DNA from: Streptococcus mitis SK564
Lineage (GTDB): Bacteria; Bacillota; Bacilli; Lactobacillales; Streptococcaceae
Reading direction: 5' to 3'
DNA: 64,000 bases
NCBI RefSeq assembly: GCF_000148525.1
Contig: NZ_AEDU01000014.1
Coordinates: forward strand, 20,882-84,881
Shown: piece after piece, positions 7,647-16,486 of the stretch
How positions within the stretch are numbered: position 1 is the first letter of the stretch
Layout of the letters: the number at the start of each line of letters is the position of its first letter
The notes under the pieces: generated by a model
Databases searched by the model: none
Seen by the model: the letters and a program-made list of their open reading frames with translations, nothing else
What the model was told of the DNA's origin: nothing
Made by a program: the position numbers and the translations under genes

Positions 7647-8300
7647 ATGAAACGTCAATCAGCCTTGGTCGTCTTTAGTGGCGGTCAAGATTCTACAACC
7701 TGCCTCTTTTGGGCTAAAGAACACTATGAAACAGTCGAAGCCGTTACCTTTGCCTACGGTCAACGCCATCATCTCGAAATTCAAGTCGCTAGAGAAATTG
7801 CTAAGGAGCAGGGTATTCGTCATCACATCCTAGATATGTCTCTGCTGGGGCAAATCACTGAAAATGCCTTGACCTCTGATATGGAGATTGAGCAAAAAGA
7901 GGGAGAGGTTCCCAATACCTTCGTTGATGGTCGTAATCACCTCTTTCTATCCTTTGCGGCAGTCCTTGCTAAGCAACGGGGCATTAAAGATATCGTGACA
8001 GGTGTCTGCGAGACAGACTTCTCAGGCTACCCCGATTGTCGAGATGTCTTTGTCAAATCCCTTAATGTTACCCTCAACCTTGCCATGGATTACGACTTCG
8101 TTATCCAAACACCTCTCATGTGGCTAGACAAAGCTGAAACTTGGGAATTAGCCGACCAACTCGGTGCCTTTGACTATGTTCGTGAAAATACCTTAACCTG
8201 CTACAACGGAATTATCGGGAGCGGCTGTGGAGATTGCCCAGCCTGCCACCTACGTCAACATGGGTTAGATGTTTATCTCTCACAGAAAGGAGAGGACTAA
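7647..8300 (+). CDS. queC: 7-cyano-7-deazaguanine synthase QueC
   Basis: 217 residues with the ATP-pyrophosphatase P-loop SGGQDS at 11-16 and the C-terminal zinc cysteines in CGDCPACH. QueC converts 7-carboxy-7-deazaguanine to preQ0 with ATP and ammonia in queuosine precursor synthesis. I chose the ATG at 7647, which follows GGAAGGAG, over the in-frame upstream start at 7608 that would lie in the terminator leader. It overlaps queD by one base (TAATG), so translation is coupled. First gene of queCDEF, the complete route from GTP-derived carboxytetrahydropterin precursor to preQ1. Confidence 0.95.
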   Translation: MKRQSALVVFSGGQDSTTCLFWAKEHYETVEAVTFAYGQRHHLEIQVAREIAKEQGIRHHILDMSLLGQITENALTSDMEIEQKEGEVPNTFVDGRNHLFLSFAAVLAKQRGIKDIVTGVCETDFSGYPDCRDVFVKSLNVTLNLAMDYDFVIQTPLMWLDKAETWELADQLGAFDYVRENTLTCYNGIIGSGCGDCPACHLRQHGLDVYLSQKGED

Positions 8301-8743
8301 TGTTTTTTGCACCCAAAGAAATCAAACAGGAAACCGGGGAGTCTCTTGTCTACAATCCTCACAGAACCTTGGTATCAAAAGAGTTTACCTTCGATGCTGC
8401 CCACCACCTCTTTCACTATGAGGGAAAATGCAAATCCCTTCATGGTCACACCTATCATCTGCAGATTGCTGTCAGTGGATTTTTAGATGAACGTGGCATG
8501 GCCTACGATTTCGGAGATATCAAAGCTATCTACAAGAACTACTTAGAGCCCCACCTGGATCATCGCTATCTCAATGAGACTTTGCCTTATATGAACACGA
8601 CTGCTGAAAATATGGTTTACTGGATTTTCCAAACCATGAACCAAGAGTTGCCAGACGAACGTGGTCTCCGTTTGGAATACGTTCGCCTCTATGAGACTCC
8701 GACTGCCTTTGCAGAGTTTAGACGGGAGTGGTTAGATGACTAG
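8300..8743 (+). CDS. queD: 6-carboxytetrahydropterin synthase QueD
   Basis: 147 residues of the 6-pyruvoyl tetrahydropterin synthase fold. The zinc histidines are visible in FDAAHHL and HGHTYHL, with a catalytic Cys between them in GKCKSLHG. It makes 6-carboxy-5,6,7,8-tetrahydropterin from dihydroneopterin triphosphate, feeding QueE. The ATG at 8300 overlaps the queC stop, with GAAAGGAG seven to ten bases upstream. The gene overlaps queE by eight bases, so the operon is tightly coupled. Confidence 0.94.
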   Translation: MFFAPKEIKQETGESLVYNPHRTLVSKEFTFDAAHHLFHYEGKCKSLHGHTYHLQIAVSGFLDERGMAYDFGDIKAIYKNYLEPHLDHRYLNETLPYMNTTAENMVYWIFQTMNQELPDERGLRLEYVRLYETPTAFAEFRREWLDD

Positions 8744-9452
8744 GGAACGTGTCCTTAAACTACCAGTTCTGGAAATTTTCGGCCCAACCTTTCAAGGTGA
8801 AGGTCGTGCTATCGGGCAGAAAACCATGTTTGTCCGCACTGCTGGTTGTGACTACCACTGCGATTGGTGCGATTCTGCCTTTACTTGGGATGGCTCAGAA
8901 AAACCAACTCGCATGACAGCTGACGAGGTCATTGCTGCCTTGGATAAACTAGGAAGCTACGACTATGTCACCCTATCTGGGGGAAATCCTGCTATCCTAG
9001 CAGCCAACATGGCCGAATTGGTCACCAAACTCAAGGAACGCGGTGTCACTCTGGCTGTTGAAACTCAAGGCTCCCGCTGGCAAAATTGGTTGAAAGACAT
9101 CGACCAGGTCACTCTGAGTCCCAAACCTCCTTCATCCAAGATGGAAGTCAACTTTGAGACCTTGGACTTTATCGTTTCCCAACTGGATCCAGATAAGGTC
9201 ACCTTTAAAATCCCTGTCTTTGATGATGCAGATTTAGCCTTTGCTAAAGGAATACAAGAACGCTACCAACCAGATGTCCTCTTCTTATCTGCAGGAAATC
9301 CTGAGCCCAAGGCCACAGGCAATATTATCCAAGACCAACTGGACCGCCTCAAAGAACTCTGGGAACGTATCGCTGCCGACGATAGCTGGGGCAATGTCCG
9401 CGTCCTTCCTCAACTCCATACCCTCCTCTACGATAACCAACGTGGTGTTTAA
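8736..9452 (+). CDS. queE: 7-carboxy-7-deazaguanine synthase QueE
   Basis: 238 residues. A radical-SAM cluster is formed by Cys38, Cys42 and Cys45 in CDYHCDWC, preceded by the substrate motif FGPTFQGEG and followed by LSGGNP. The CX3CX2C spacing is the normal one. QueE rearranges carboxytetrahydropterin to 7-carboxy-7-deazaguanine. Starts inside queD and is followed 18 bases later by queF. Length matches full-size Gram-positive QueE. Confidence 0.94.
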   Translation: MTRERVLKLPVLEIFGPTFQGEGRAIGQKTMFVRTAGCDYHCDWCDSAFTWDGSEKPTRMTADEVIAALDKLGSYDYVTLSGGNPAILAANMAELVTKLKERGVTLAVETQGSRWQNWLKDIDQVTLSPKPPSSKMEVNFETLDFIVSQLDPDKVTFKIPVFDDADLAFAKGIQERYQPDVLFLSAGNPEPKATGNIIQDQLDRLKELWERIAADDSWGNVRVLPQLHTLLYDNQRGV

Positions 9453-9470
9453 AATTAGAAAGAAAAAATC

Positions 9471-9962
9471 ATGTCACAACAAGAAGAAATGAAAAACCTA
9501 AGCCTACTAGGCAACAAAGAAACCAACTACATTTTCGAATATCAACCAGAAGTCCTCGAATCCTTTGACAATCGTCATGTGGAAAATGACTATTTTATCA
9601 AATTTAACTGCCCTGAATTTACCTCCCTTTGCCCTATTACCGCTCAGCCAGACTTTGCGACGATTTATATTTCCTACATTCCTGACAAGCTCTGTGTCGA
9701 GTCAAAATCCCTCAAACTCTACCTCTTTAGCTACCGAAACCACGGAGATTTCCACGAAAACTGTATCAACACCATTGGGAAAGACTTGGTTAACTTGCTA
9801 GATCCTCGCTATTTAGAAGTCTGGGGAAAATTCACTCCACGCGGTGGCATCTCAATCGACCCCTACTACAACTACGGTAAGCCAGGAACTAAGTATGAAG
9901 GCTTGGCAGAACAACGCCTCTTCCAACACGACCTTTATCCAGAGAAAATTGACAACCGCTAA
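9471..9962 (+). CDS. queF: NADPH-dependent 7-cyano-7-deazaguanine reductase QueF
   Basis: 163 residues, the short unimodular QueF type. The active-site Cys54 lies in [11 protein letters not shown] with Asp61 following, and the family motif ESKSLKLY is present around 77-84. It reduces the preQ0 nitrile to preQ1, which tRNA-guanine transglycosylase inserts into tRNA. Last gene of queCDEF. Its ribosome site is weak (AGAAAGAAA), suggesting lower translation or coupling. A BOX repeat begins right after the stop codon. Confidence 0.95.
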   Translation: MSQQEEMKNLSLLGNKETNYIFEYQPEVLESFDNRHVENDYFIKFNCPEFTSLCPITAQPDFATIYISYIPDKLCVESKSLKLYLFSYRNHGDFHENCINTIGKDLVNLLDPRYLEVWGKFTPRGGISIDPYYNYGKPGTKYEGLAEQRLFQHDLYPEKIDNR

Positions 9963-9966
9963 ACTC

Positions 9967-10169
9967 ATACTCAATGAAAATCAAAAAGCAAACTAGGAAG
10001 CTAGCCGCAAGTTGCTCAAAGCACTGCTTTGAAGTTGTAGATAAGACTGACGAAGTCAGCTCAAAGCACTGCTTTGAGGTTGTAGATGAAACTGACGAAG
10101 TCAGCTCAAAACACTGTTTTGAGGTTGCAGATAAAACTGACGTGGTTTGAAGAGATTTTCGAAGAGTAT
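9967..10169 (-). repeat. BOX element with tandem boxB units
   Basis: The element is bounded by inverted ends ATACTCAATGAAAATC and GATTTTCGAAGAGTAT. The interior holds three tandem 45-base units starting at 10014, 10059 and 10104, the size of pneumococcal boxB; the left part (CTAGGAAGCTAGCCGCA) matches boxC and the right end matches boxA. BoxA is shortened: the usual CGGCAAGGCGACG segment is missing and the last boxB runs straight into it. Each boxB carries its own small palindromes (for example CTGACGAAGTCAG), so the transcript would be highly folded. Confidence 0.88.
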
Positions 10170-10175
10170 CATACG

Positions 10176-10214
10176 AAAAAGCCCTGTTCCTCGAGATGAG
10201 GAGCAAGGCTTTTT
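10176..10214. terminator. Bidirectional terminator between queF and the aquaporin gene
   Basis: AAAAAGCCCTGTTCCTC pairs with GAGGAGCAAGGCTTTTT at 15 of 17 positions around a five-base loop, with A and T runs on either side. Confidence 0.9.
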
Positions 10215-10223
10215 GAGTTTCAA

Positions 10224-10892
10224 TCATTCTTCTGTTCCAAGGAAGTTTTTTGCAACAAGAGCTGCAAGAACCCCACCAACGATTGGTGCAAGGATGAAAA
10301 TCCAAACTTGTTGAAGGGCTGCGCCACCTACCAAGACAGCTGGTGCCAAACTACGAGCTGGGTTTACTGAAAGTCCAGTAATATTCAACCCCACAAGAAT
10401 CATCGCCATCAAGGACAAACCGATTACCAAACCAGCAATCGCGCCATTTCCCTTGCTTTCTGAAGTAACAGTCATGATAACCAAAACAAACAAGAAGGTT
10501 GCGATGACTTCAAACAAGAAACCACCAAAGACAGTGACACCGTTTGCCAAGGCATTTTCACCAAGACTAGCAGTTGACATCCCTGAGTTAGCCAAGAGGA
10601 AGAAGACAGCGCCAGAAGCAATAAAAGCTCCAACAACCTGACCAAGGATGTAGTTGACAAGGTCTTTTGATGACAAACGTTTGTTTACAAACATAGCGAT
10701 CGAAACAGCTGGATTCAAGTGAGCACCTGAAACAGTTCCGATTGAGTAGGCTGCGACTACGATTGCCAGACCAAAGGCAAAGGCGATTCCAAGGTGACCA
10801 AGGCCATCAAGACCATTTCCAAAAACAACAGCTCCTGTCCCGATGAACACAAGCAGGAACGTACCGATTAACTCAGCAACAAATTTTTTCAT
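10224..10892 (-). CDS. Aquaporin / MIP family channel
   Basis: 222 residues with six membrane segments and both half-helix motifs, HLNPAVS and SVNPARS. Narrow-pore residues were not modelled, but length and sequence look closer to AqpZ-type water channels than to glycerol facilitators, which are longer. A pneumococcal aquaporin of this kind has been implicated in oxygen and peroxide flux, which would suit a catalase-negative hydrogen peroxide producer. Stands alone with its own promoter (10925-10953) and ribosome site AAAGGAGAAAG. Convergent with queF. Confidence 0.92.
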   Translation of the reverse strand: MKKFVAELIGTFLLVFIGTGAVVFGNGLDGLGHLGIAFAFGLAIVVAAYSIGTVSGAHLNPAVSIAMFVNKRLSSKDLVNYILGQVVGAFIASGAVFFLLANSGMSTASLGENALANGVTVFGGFLFEVIATFLFVLVIMTVTSESKGNGAIAGLVIGLSLMAMILVGLNITGLSVNPARSLAPAVLVGGAALQQVWIFILAPIVGGVLAALVAKNFLGTEE

Positions 10893-10924
10893 TTTCTTTC
10901 TCCTTTTTTCAAAAACTAGATACT

Positions 10925-10953
10925 AGTCTATCAAAAGAGGGAAAGGGTTTCAA
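10925..10953 (-). promoter_or_regulatory. Promoter of the aquaporin gene
   Basis: On the minus strand TTGAAA (10953-10948) and TAGACT (10930-10925) are separated by 17 bases, 33 bases before the aquaporin start codon. Confidence 0.7.
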
Positions 10954-11008
10954 GAAAATTGATTGGAAATTTTTTGAAAATCATAGAACTATTAGCTTAT
11001 CCCTAGTA

Positions 11009-11794
11009 TTAAAAAGACTGGATAGCTTCTTTCAAGTCATCTTGTAAACTATTTCTCTGATCAAGTTGGACATAGACTTCCAACAGACAGGATCTGAAGT
11101 TGGAAAATTTATAAAAATCTTCCCTTTCTTCTATCGGAAAATCAACAGTTTTTATCCAAGAAGCTACTTGCTCTTGCTCCAACTTCCCTTGTAAAATAGG
11201 TTCATAGATCACTCTTGCTAAACGCCAATCCTCATCATCTGTAAAGCGAATCGAAATTCTTTTAAATAGTTGGCCAAGTATATCAAATACTTCATGAAGT
11301 CTGTTTTTAGGAAAGTCTGGATGACAAACCACCTCTGTCAGTAAATCGGATCCATGTGCAAAAGAATGAACCCAACCATACTGACTTGAAAAACCAGTTG
11401 TATCCTTTTCTTTTGAAAGATAGTGCAAACCTTGATTTAAAAGGACATTACGAATTTTTGATTGTAATTCCTGATAAAAAACCGATTGCTGGTTGGCATC
11501 TGCAGACAATAGATTTGCATAAATAAGCGCCCTAAAAGAACGTTCAAGGGTTGACAGGCCTACCTTATCAATCTCTTTATATAATCCTCCATCAGATGAA
11601 ATCTCTTCAGCAATGAAATAAAATTGTTCCTGTGTAAATAGCTCTTCCTGAATCCCTCTAGCAAAGCTTGTAAAAACAAGGTCATCGCGAATTTCTGGAG
11701 AAGAATCTCCCAAATGGTCAAATAACCACTGGATTTCTTCCTCATGATAACTTGGTTTTTCTTCTGCTATTTTTCTAAGTAACTCTTGATACAT
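11009..11794 (-). CDS. DUF2785 family protein
   Basis: 261 residues, mostly helical, soluble, without signal peptide or membrane segment. The family-typical block GWVHSFAHGSDLL lies near the middle and includes two conserved histidines. The function of DUF2785 is not known. I prefer the ATG at 11794, which follows AGAGG; the frame extends 16 codons into the preceding hxlR gene. It lies 11 bases after hxlR on the same strand and is probably cotranscribed with it. Confidence 0.8.
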   Translation of the reverse strand: MYQELLRKIAEEKPSYHEEEIQWLFDHLGDSSPEIRDDLVFTSFARGIQEELFTQEQFYFIAEEISSDGGLYKEIDKVGLSTLERSFRALIYANLLSADANQQSVFYQELQSKIRNVLLNQGLHYLSKEKDTTGFSSQYGWVHSFAHGSDLLTEVVCHPDFPKNRLHEVFDILGQLFKRISIRFTDDEDWRLARVIYEPILQGKLEQEQVASWIKTVDFPIEEREDFYKFSNFRSCLLEVYVQLDQRNSLQDDLKEAIQSF

Positions 11795-11805
11795 GGTCAA
11801 TACCT

Positions 11806-12138
11806 CTACATTTCTAGCAACTTGATATAATCTAGCCCCCATTTCTCGACAGCATCTAAAACAACTCTGAATTCCTGCCCCATTTCAGTTAAGCTGTACT
11901 CAACTCGTGGTGGAACTTCGGCATAGACCTTTCGTTGAACAATCTTATCCTTTTCTAATTGACGGAGATGACGGGTCAAAATAGTTTGAGTAATACCAGG
12001 CAATAATCTCTGCAATTCTTTAAATCGTTTGGTACCCGTACTCAACTGATAAATGATTACCAGTGCCCATTTCCCCGTTAAAACCCTCTGCGTTGTCGCA
12101 AATGGACAAATACCATACTCACTCACTTTATTTGTCAT
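11806..12138 (-). CDS. HxlR family transcriptional regulator
   Basis: 110 residues, the normal single-domain HxlR length. An N-terminal cysteine is present in YGICPFATTQRVLTGKW, the canonical HxlR opening, and the wing reads VEYSLTEMGQEF. Members with this Cys often respond to reactive electrophiles or quinones. Transcribed with the DUF2785 gene and divergent from an NTF2-like gene, with an inverted repeat at 12180-12209 in the shared region. Likely regulator of both directions. Confidence 0.92.
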   Translation of the reverse strand: MTNKVSEYGICPFATTQRVLTGKWALVIIYQLSTGTKRFKELQRLLPGITQTILTRHLRQLEKDKIVQRKVYAEVPPRVEYSLTEMGQEFRVVLDAVEKWGLDYIKLLEM

Positions 12139-12179
12139 AAAATATCTTCTTTCTATTTTTTTAAAAAAATTTATCTTTT

Positions 12180-12209
12180 AGTATCAATAAAAGTACCACT
12201 TTTGATACT
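12180..12209. promoter_or_regulatory. Candidate HxlR operator in the divergent intergenic region
   Basis: AGTATCAATAAAAGT and ACTTTTGATACT form an imperfect inverted repeat separated by ACC. A third related half-site (TATCAAAAAAGT) follows at about 12213. A plausible promoter for the rightward gene, TTGTTT at 12231 and TACAAT at 12253-12258, lies just downstream. Confidence 0.6.
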
Positions 12210-12288
12210 AGCTATCAAAAAAGTGTCTACTTGTTTTTTTGTTTGTAACTGTTACAATTATATCATAAAAAAGAAATGGAGAATATAT

Positions 12289-12678
12289 ATGTCAACAAAC
12301 TTAGAAATTTTCAATGCTTATAACCAAGCTTTAATTGCTGGTGACTTTCCTGGTGTCTTTGAAACGATGGCAGACGATATTGTCTGGCATCAACCTGGTA
12401 ATCATAGTCTATCTGGTTCAGTTGTTGGTAAGGACAAGCTAGGAACTCACCTAGCTACATTTGCTGAGAAAACTAATGGAACCTTTAAGGTAATAACAAA
12501 TTGGGTTTCTGACAATAAGGATTTAATCGCAGCCAATGTTACTTTTCTTGGAACACGGGCTGATGGTACTGAACTCAATATGAACGGGATTGACCTCTTC
12601 CGCATTGAAGACGGAAAAATCAAAGAAGTTTGGCTCTTCTCTTCAGATCAAGCTGAAGAAGATAGCTTTTGGGGATAA
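12289..12678 (+). CDS. NTF2-like / SnoaL-type small protein
   Basis: 129 residues of the cone-shaped NTF2 fold: an N-terminal helix pair, then W-H-Q at about 31-33 and the C-terminal sheet pattern LFRIEDGKIKEVWLFS. Such proteins may be hydrolases, cyclases or binding proteins, so no reaction is assigned. The ATG at 12289 is chosen from GAAATGGAG upstream and from homologue length; the frame remains open 29 codons upstream through the operator region. Divergent from hxlR, therefore a likely HxlR target involved in detoxification. Confidence 0.8.
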   Translation: MSTNLEIFNAYNQALIAGDFPGVFETMADDIVWHQPGNHSLSGSVVGKDKLGTHLATFAEKTNGTFKVITNWVSDNKDLIAANVTFLGTRADGTELNMNGIDLFRIEDGKIKEVWLFSSDQAEEDSFWG

Positions 12679-12680
12679 TT

Positions 12681-12843
12681 AAAGAGGCCGGGACAAAAAA
12701 TTTTGATTTTAGGAATTCTTTATTATAAATTTTTAAAATCGATAGATTAGAAAAAAAGCGAACAAGACAGAATTCTGAGTGTCAGATAACTCGTTTTGTT
12801 CGCTTTTTATATTTAAGGTTAAACTTTTGTCCCAGACTCTTTT
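12681..12843. repeat. Intergenic inverted-repeat element with internal terminator
   Basis: The ends AAAGAGGCCGGGACAAAA (12681-12698) and TTTTGTCCCAGACTCTTT (from 12825) are near-perfect inverted copies. A second long stem inside (AAAAAAAGCGAACAA from 12751 against TTGTTCGCTTTTT at 12796-12808) looks like a bidirectional terminator. Similar GGGACAAAA palindromes are scattered in streptococcal genomes, but I cannot assign this copy to RUP or SPRITE without alignment. It serves as the shared terminator of the NTF2-like gene and pepF. Confidence 0.75.
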
Positions 12844-12846
12844 AAT

Positions 12847-14643
12847 TTACTCTCCCAACTGGGCACTGTAGGCGATGATCTGATCAACTGTGTCTGACAA
12901 GAATTGGATTGTATCACGGAGTGGTTTGTCTGTTGAGATATCCGCTCCGATAATCATGGCTGACTCAAGTGGTGTCTTGCTACCACCTGACTTAAGGAGA
13001 TTGAGCCAGTCCTCAGCTCCAGTTTCTGAATGTTTCAGATGAAGGTAACCCGCAGTCGAGATGACTAGTCCAGCTGAGTAGGTGTAACTATACAAGCCCA
13101 TGTAATAGTGAGCTTGGCGCATCCAAGTCAAAGCCGCATCATCATCGATTTCAATGGCATCTCCCCAGAAATCCATCAAGACTTCCTTCATAATACTGTT
13201 GAGTTTACTTGCTCCGAAAGTTTCTCCTTCTTCAATCAATGTATACACCTTACGCTGGAAGGCTGCTTCCAAGAGGTGGGTAATAAAGTTATGGAAGTAG
13301 GTGTCTGTCAAGCGGTGAGCCAGAGCGAAGCGTTTTTGACGAGGGTCGTCAGACTGGTGCTCCAAGTAGTCACTGAGTAGCAATTCATTGAAGGTCGAAG
13401 GCGCTTCGACATAGTAGGTCGACATGTGGGCGTTGAAGTAGCTTTGGTGATTATCCGAAAAGATGAATTGACCAGAATGCCCAATTTCATGAATCAAGGT
13501 ATAGACATCGCTCAAACGACCTGTCCAGCTCATGAGAACATAAGGATGTACGCGATATGGATCCGCCGCATAACCACCAGAATCCTTGCCACTATTGGCA
13601 GCAAAATCCACCCAGCGCTCTTCTTGATAGCGAGCAACTTCCTGACAATATTCTTGCCCCAAAGGTTCTACCGACTTCATGACCAAATCATAGGCATCGT
13701 CAATAGTCACTTCAGGATTAAGAGCGCTATCCAAGTCCAATTTCCAGTCAGCAAAGGTCATCTTTTCAAGACCATTCACCTTAGCAACATGCTTGAGGTA
13801 TCTCTGAGCAACTGGCGCAAAGTCCTTCATGATGAGATCAATCTGGCGGTCAAACATGGCACGGTCTACTTCTTGCTCAGCTAGAAGATAGTCAAAGACG
13901 GAGTCATATCCCTTCATATCTGCCAATAGTTTTTCAGACTTGACTTGGGCTAGATAGGCAGCCGCAGCCGTATTTTGGTGCTTACGAAGCCCTTCTGAGA
14001 AGGAACGGAAAGATTTCTCACGAACCTCAGCGTCCTCATGGTTTTGGTAGAAATTCTCATAGGTCACAAAGCTATTTTTATATGTCTCTCCATGGGCCTC
14101 AAAGTCAGCCATTTCAAAATCCCCAGCTCGCATCTTAGTATAAATGTCCTGTGGACTGTAGAAAACTTCACCCAGATTGGTCAAGGCTTTTTCCACATCA
14201 GCCCCTAGATAGTGGGCTTTTTTGATTTTTGCCTGACGAATGGCTGCCGTTAAGTGAGGCAATTCCCCCAAACGGTCCAAGACTTCCTCGTCCGCTGCCA
14301 CCAAGGCATCGTCAAAAAAGGTCAAGGCTACGCTGGCATCTGTTTCAAATTCCATCCCAGCTTGGGCAATGTTAGCAAATTCGTCATTGCTATAATCTGT
14401 CGTCTGAGGCATAAAACCATAATTACCAATGTGGCTCATCTGAATGTAGATTTGTTCCAATTCTGCAAAGGCCTTTTCAAAATCCTCAAAAGTATGAAGA
14501 TTGCCCTTGTAATCACGGCTAAACTGGTTGATGTCTTCGCGAGCCTTCTCGATCGCACGTAAGAAATCCTCACGATCTTGGTATAGGGCGGTTAAATCCC
14601 AAAGTTCCTTCTCTGGAAATTCTGAACGGTGTTTTTGTTCCAT
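12847..14643 (-). CDS. pepF: Oligoendopeptidase F (M3 family)
   Basis: 598 residues, full PepF length. The zinc-binding motif HEIGH lies in LIHEIGHSGQF about two thirds along, with the downstream glutamate region NELLLSDY. Cytoplasmic metallopeptidase cleaving peptides of roughly 7-17 residues, used in peptide nutrition and turnover. The ribosome site AAGAGGAAG precedes the ATG at 14643. It lies ten bases downstream of rsmE on the same strand, so prmA-rsmE-pepF may be one transcript. Confidence 0.95.
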   Translation of the reverse strand: MEQKHRSEFPEKELWDLTALYQDREDFLRAIEKAREDINQFSRDYKGNLHTFEDFEKAFAELEQIYIQMSHIGNYGFMPQTTDYSNDEFANIAQAGMEFETDASVALTFFDDALVAADEEVLDRLGELPHLTAAIRQAKIKKAHYLGADVEKALTNLGEVFYSPQDIYTKMRAGDFEMADFEAHGETYKNSFVTYENFYQNHEDAEVREKSFRSFSEGLRKHQNTAAAAYLAQVKSEKLLADMKGYDSVFDYLLAEQEVDRAMFDRQIDLIMKDFAPVAQRYLKHVAKVNGLEKMTFADWKLDLDSALNPEVTIDDAYDLVMKSVEPLGQEYCQEVARYQEERWVDFAANSGKDSGGYAADPYRVHPYVLMSWTGRLSDVYTLIHEIGHSGQFIFSDNHQSYFNAHMSTYYVEAPSTFNELLLSDYLEHQSDDPRQKRFALAHRLTDTYFHNFITHLLEAAFQRKVYTLIEEGETFGASKLNSIMKEVLMDFWGDAIEIDDDAALTWMRQAHYYMGLYSYTYSAGLVISTAGYLHLKHSETGAEDWLNLLKSGGSKTPLESAMIIGADISTDKPLRDTIQFLSDTVDQIIAYSAQLGE

Positions 14644-14653
14644 TTTCTTCCTC

Positions 14654-15397
14654 TTATTTCTCTAATTCTAATAAAACACTAAGGGCTGATAAGGCGTAAA
14701 GCGGTGCTGTTTCTGCTCGCAAAATGCGAGGACCTAGGCCTGCCAAAACGGCTCCTTTAGCTTCAAAACTTTCGATTTCTGCAGGTGACAGACCGCCTTC
14801 TGGACCAAAGATAAAGAGCAATTTGGCTCCTTTTTCAAGACCAGCGACTGCTTGTAAAAGCGCAGCGGCTTCTCCTTCTTTTGCCGACTCTTCATAAGCC
14901 ACTACGATAGAGTCAAACTGGTCAAACTGAGCTAGAAAATCTGCTTTTTTCTCGAAAAGTTTGATACTTGGAACCATATTACGCTTACTTTGCTCTGCTG
15001 CTCCAAGGGCGATTTTTTCTAGTTTTTCAACCTTTTTACCCAATTTCTTGCCATCCCACTTGGCAACGGACCAGACTGCAGGAAAAGCCCAGATTTGGCT
15101 GGCACCGAGTTCGGTTACTTTTTGAGTAATGAACTCCAGCTTGTCTCCCTTAGGAAAGCCGGATGCGATGGTCACCTGGACTGGCAGTTCCACATTATCA
15201 TCTAGTTCTTCTACCAATTCAAACTGACGAGTTTCCACATCCAGCACACGCGCCAAGCGCTTAATTCCATCCTCAAAGACTAAGGTCACCTCATCATCTT
15301 CTTTCAAGCGCATAACCTGAAACATATGCTTGCTAGTTTCCTTGTCCTCAATGGTGACAGGAGAGATAGCACTACCTTTGACAAAATACTGCTGCAT
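14654..15397 (-). CDS. rsmE: 16S rRNA (uracil-1498-N3)-methyltransferase RsmE
   Basis: 247 residues. An N-terminal PUA-like part is followed by the SPOUT methyltransferase knot, with the SAM loop FIFGPEGGLSPAEI and the C-terminal GLGPRILRAETAP typical of RsmE. It methylates U1498 of 16S rRNA. The ATG at 15397 has GGAGG five bases upstream; an in-frame TTG at 15409 is part of that ribosome site. One base separates it from the prmA stop, so the two are coupled. Confidence 0.95.
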   Translation of the reverse strand: MQQYFVKGSAISPVTIEDKETSKHMFQVMRLKEDDEVTLVFEDGIKRLARVLDVETRQFELVEELDDNVELPVQVTIASGFPKGDKLEFITQKVTELGASQIWAFPAVWSVAKWDGKKLGKKVEKLEKIALGAAEQSKRNMVPSIKLFEKKADFLAQFDQFDSIVVAYEESAKEGEAAALLQAVAGLEKGAKLLFIFGPEGGLSPAEIESFEAKGAVLAGLGPRILRAETAPLYALSALSVLLELEK

Positions 15398-15398
15398 G

Positions 15399-16349
15399 CT
15401 AGCCTCCAATCACACCGGAAATATCCTTGGTTTTCTTAAAGACACAGGCATTCCATTCCCCTTGAAGCATGTGAGTTTCGAGGAAAAATCCAGCTGACTC
15501 AGCCGACTCGCGCACCATGTCCCACTTGTCCTTGATAATGCCACTCATGATCAGGTAGCCTTCATCCTTGACCAAGCGATAAGCATCATCCGTCAGATGA
15601 ACGAGGATATCCGCCAAGATATTAGCCACGATGACATCTGCCTCAATCTCAACACCCTTAAGCAAATCACCTGCAGCTACATGGATATTTTCCATATCAG
15701 GGTTTAGCTCAATATTTTCCTGAGCGACACGAACTGCCACATCATCTAGGTCGTAGGCGAAAATTTCCTTAGCACCAAGCAGCGAGCTAGCAATAGAGAG
15801 GACGCCTGATCCAGTCCCCACATCTAGCACTGTTTCCCCACCACGAAGAACCTGTTCCAAAGCAAAAAGGCTCATCTTGGTAGTTGGGTGGGTTCCTGTT
15901 CCAAAGGCCATACCAGGATCCAGCTTGATAATCTTTTCTCCAGCAGTCGCCTCATAGTCTGTCCAAGACGGCACGATGGTCAAATCATGAGTAATACGAG
16001 CTGGTTCATAGTACTTCTTCCAGTTGTCTGCCCAGTCTTCCTCAGCCAAGGCAGTCGTTCCCATTTTTACCTCTCCCAAGTCCATAAAATCTGTCAATTC
16101 TGCTAGGCGAGCCTGCAAGTCTGCCTCAACCACTGCTACATCAACCGTATCAGGGTAGTAGGCGGTCACCACAATTTCTTCTTGCTGCTCGACCTCTGGG
16201 AAAATCTCGCCGAAGCGGTCCACATTTCCCACATAGTCCATACTGTCTTCGATTGCAACACCTTGCGCTCCTAGCTCAATCAAGAGATTGGAGACCAGCT
16301 CCTCCCCCTCACGCTTAACTGTAACTTTTAACTCTTGCCATGTTTCCAT
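15399..16349 (-). CDS. prmA: Ribosomal protein L11 methyltransferase PrmA
   Basis: 316 residues. An N-terminal L11-binding domain is followed by a class I methyltransferase with SAM motif [14 protein letters not shown] and NILADIL in the catalytic loop. Trimethylates ribosomal protein L11. The ATG at 16349 (METWQEL) matches the family start; its ribosome site is weak. prmA-rsmE is a conserved streptococcal gene pair. Confidence 0.95.
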   Translation of the reverse strand: METWQELKVTVKREGEELVSNLLIELGAQGVAIEDSMDYVGNVDRFGEIFPEVEQQEEIVVTAYYPDTVDVAVVEADLQARLAELTDFMDLGEVKMGTTALAEEDWADNWKKYYEPARITHDLTIVPSWTDYEATAGEKIIKLDPGMAFGTGTHPTTKMSLFALEQVLRGGETVLDVGTGSGVLSIASSLLGAKEIFAYDLDDVAVRVAQENIELNPDMENIHVAAGDLLKGVEIEADVIVANILADILVHLTDDAYRLVKDEGYLIMSGIIKDKWDMVRESAESAGFFLETHMLQGEWNACVFKKTKDISGVIGG

Positions 16350-16486
16350 ATTTAAGATACCAAGCCCGTAAAACACAAATCCAAAATAGGAAACTCTCTG
16401 AAGACGCTTGTGTCTATGAGAAGTTTATCTTTTTGGCACAGTGTTTAGGGCGAGTTCAGTTTAGAAATGTAACTGAACTATCCTTT

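Noticed and set aside
9889..10305. 138-codon minus-strand open frame with repeated FELTSSV/TTSKQC units
   Set aside because: It is the translation of the tandem boxB units and part of queF; the protein repeats only mirror the DNA repeat.
13108..13884. Plus-strand open frames within pepF and similar long antisense frames in trp, gal and ABC genes
   Set aside because: They lack ribosome sites, have no recognisable domains and are shadows of well-supported genes on the other strand.
16454..16478. Hairpin GTTCAGTT/AACTGAAC as a terminator after the GNAT gene
   Set aside because: No T run follows on either strand, so it is only noted as an inverted repeat.
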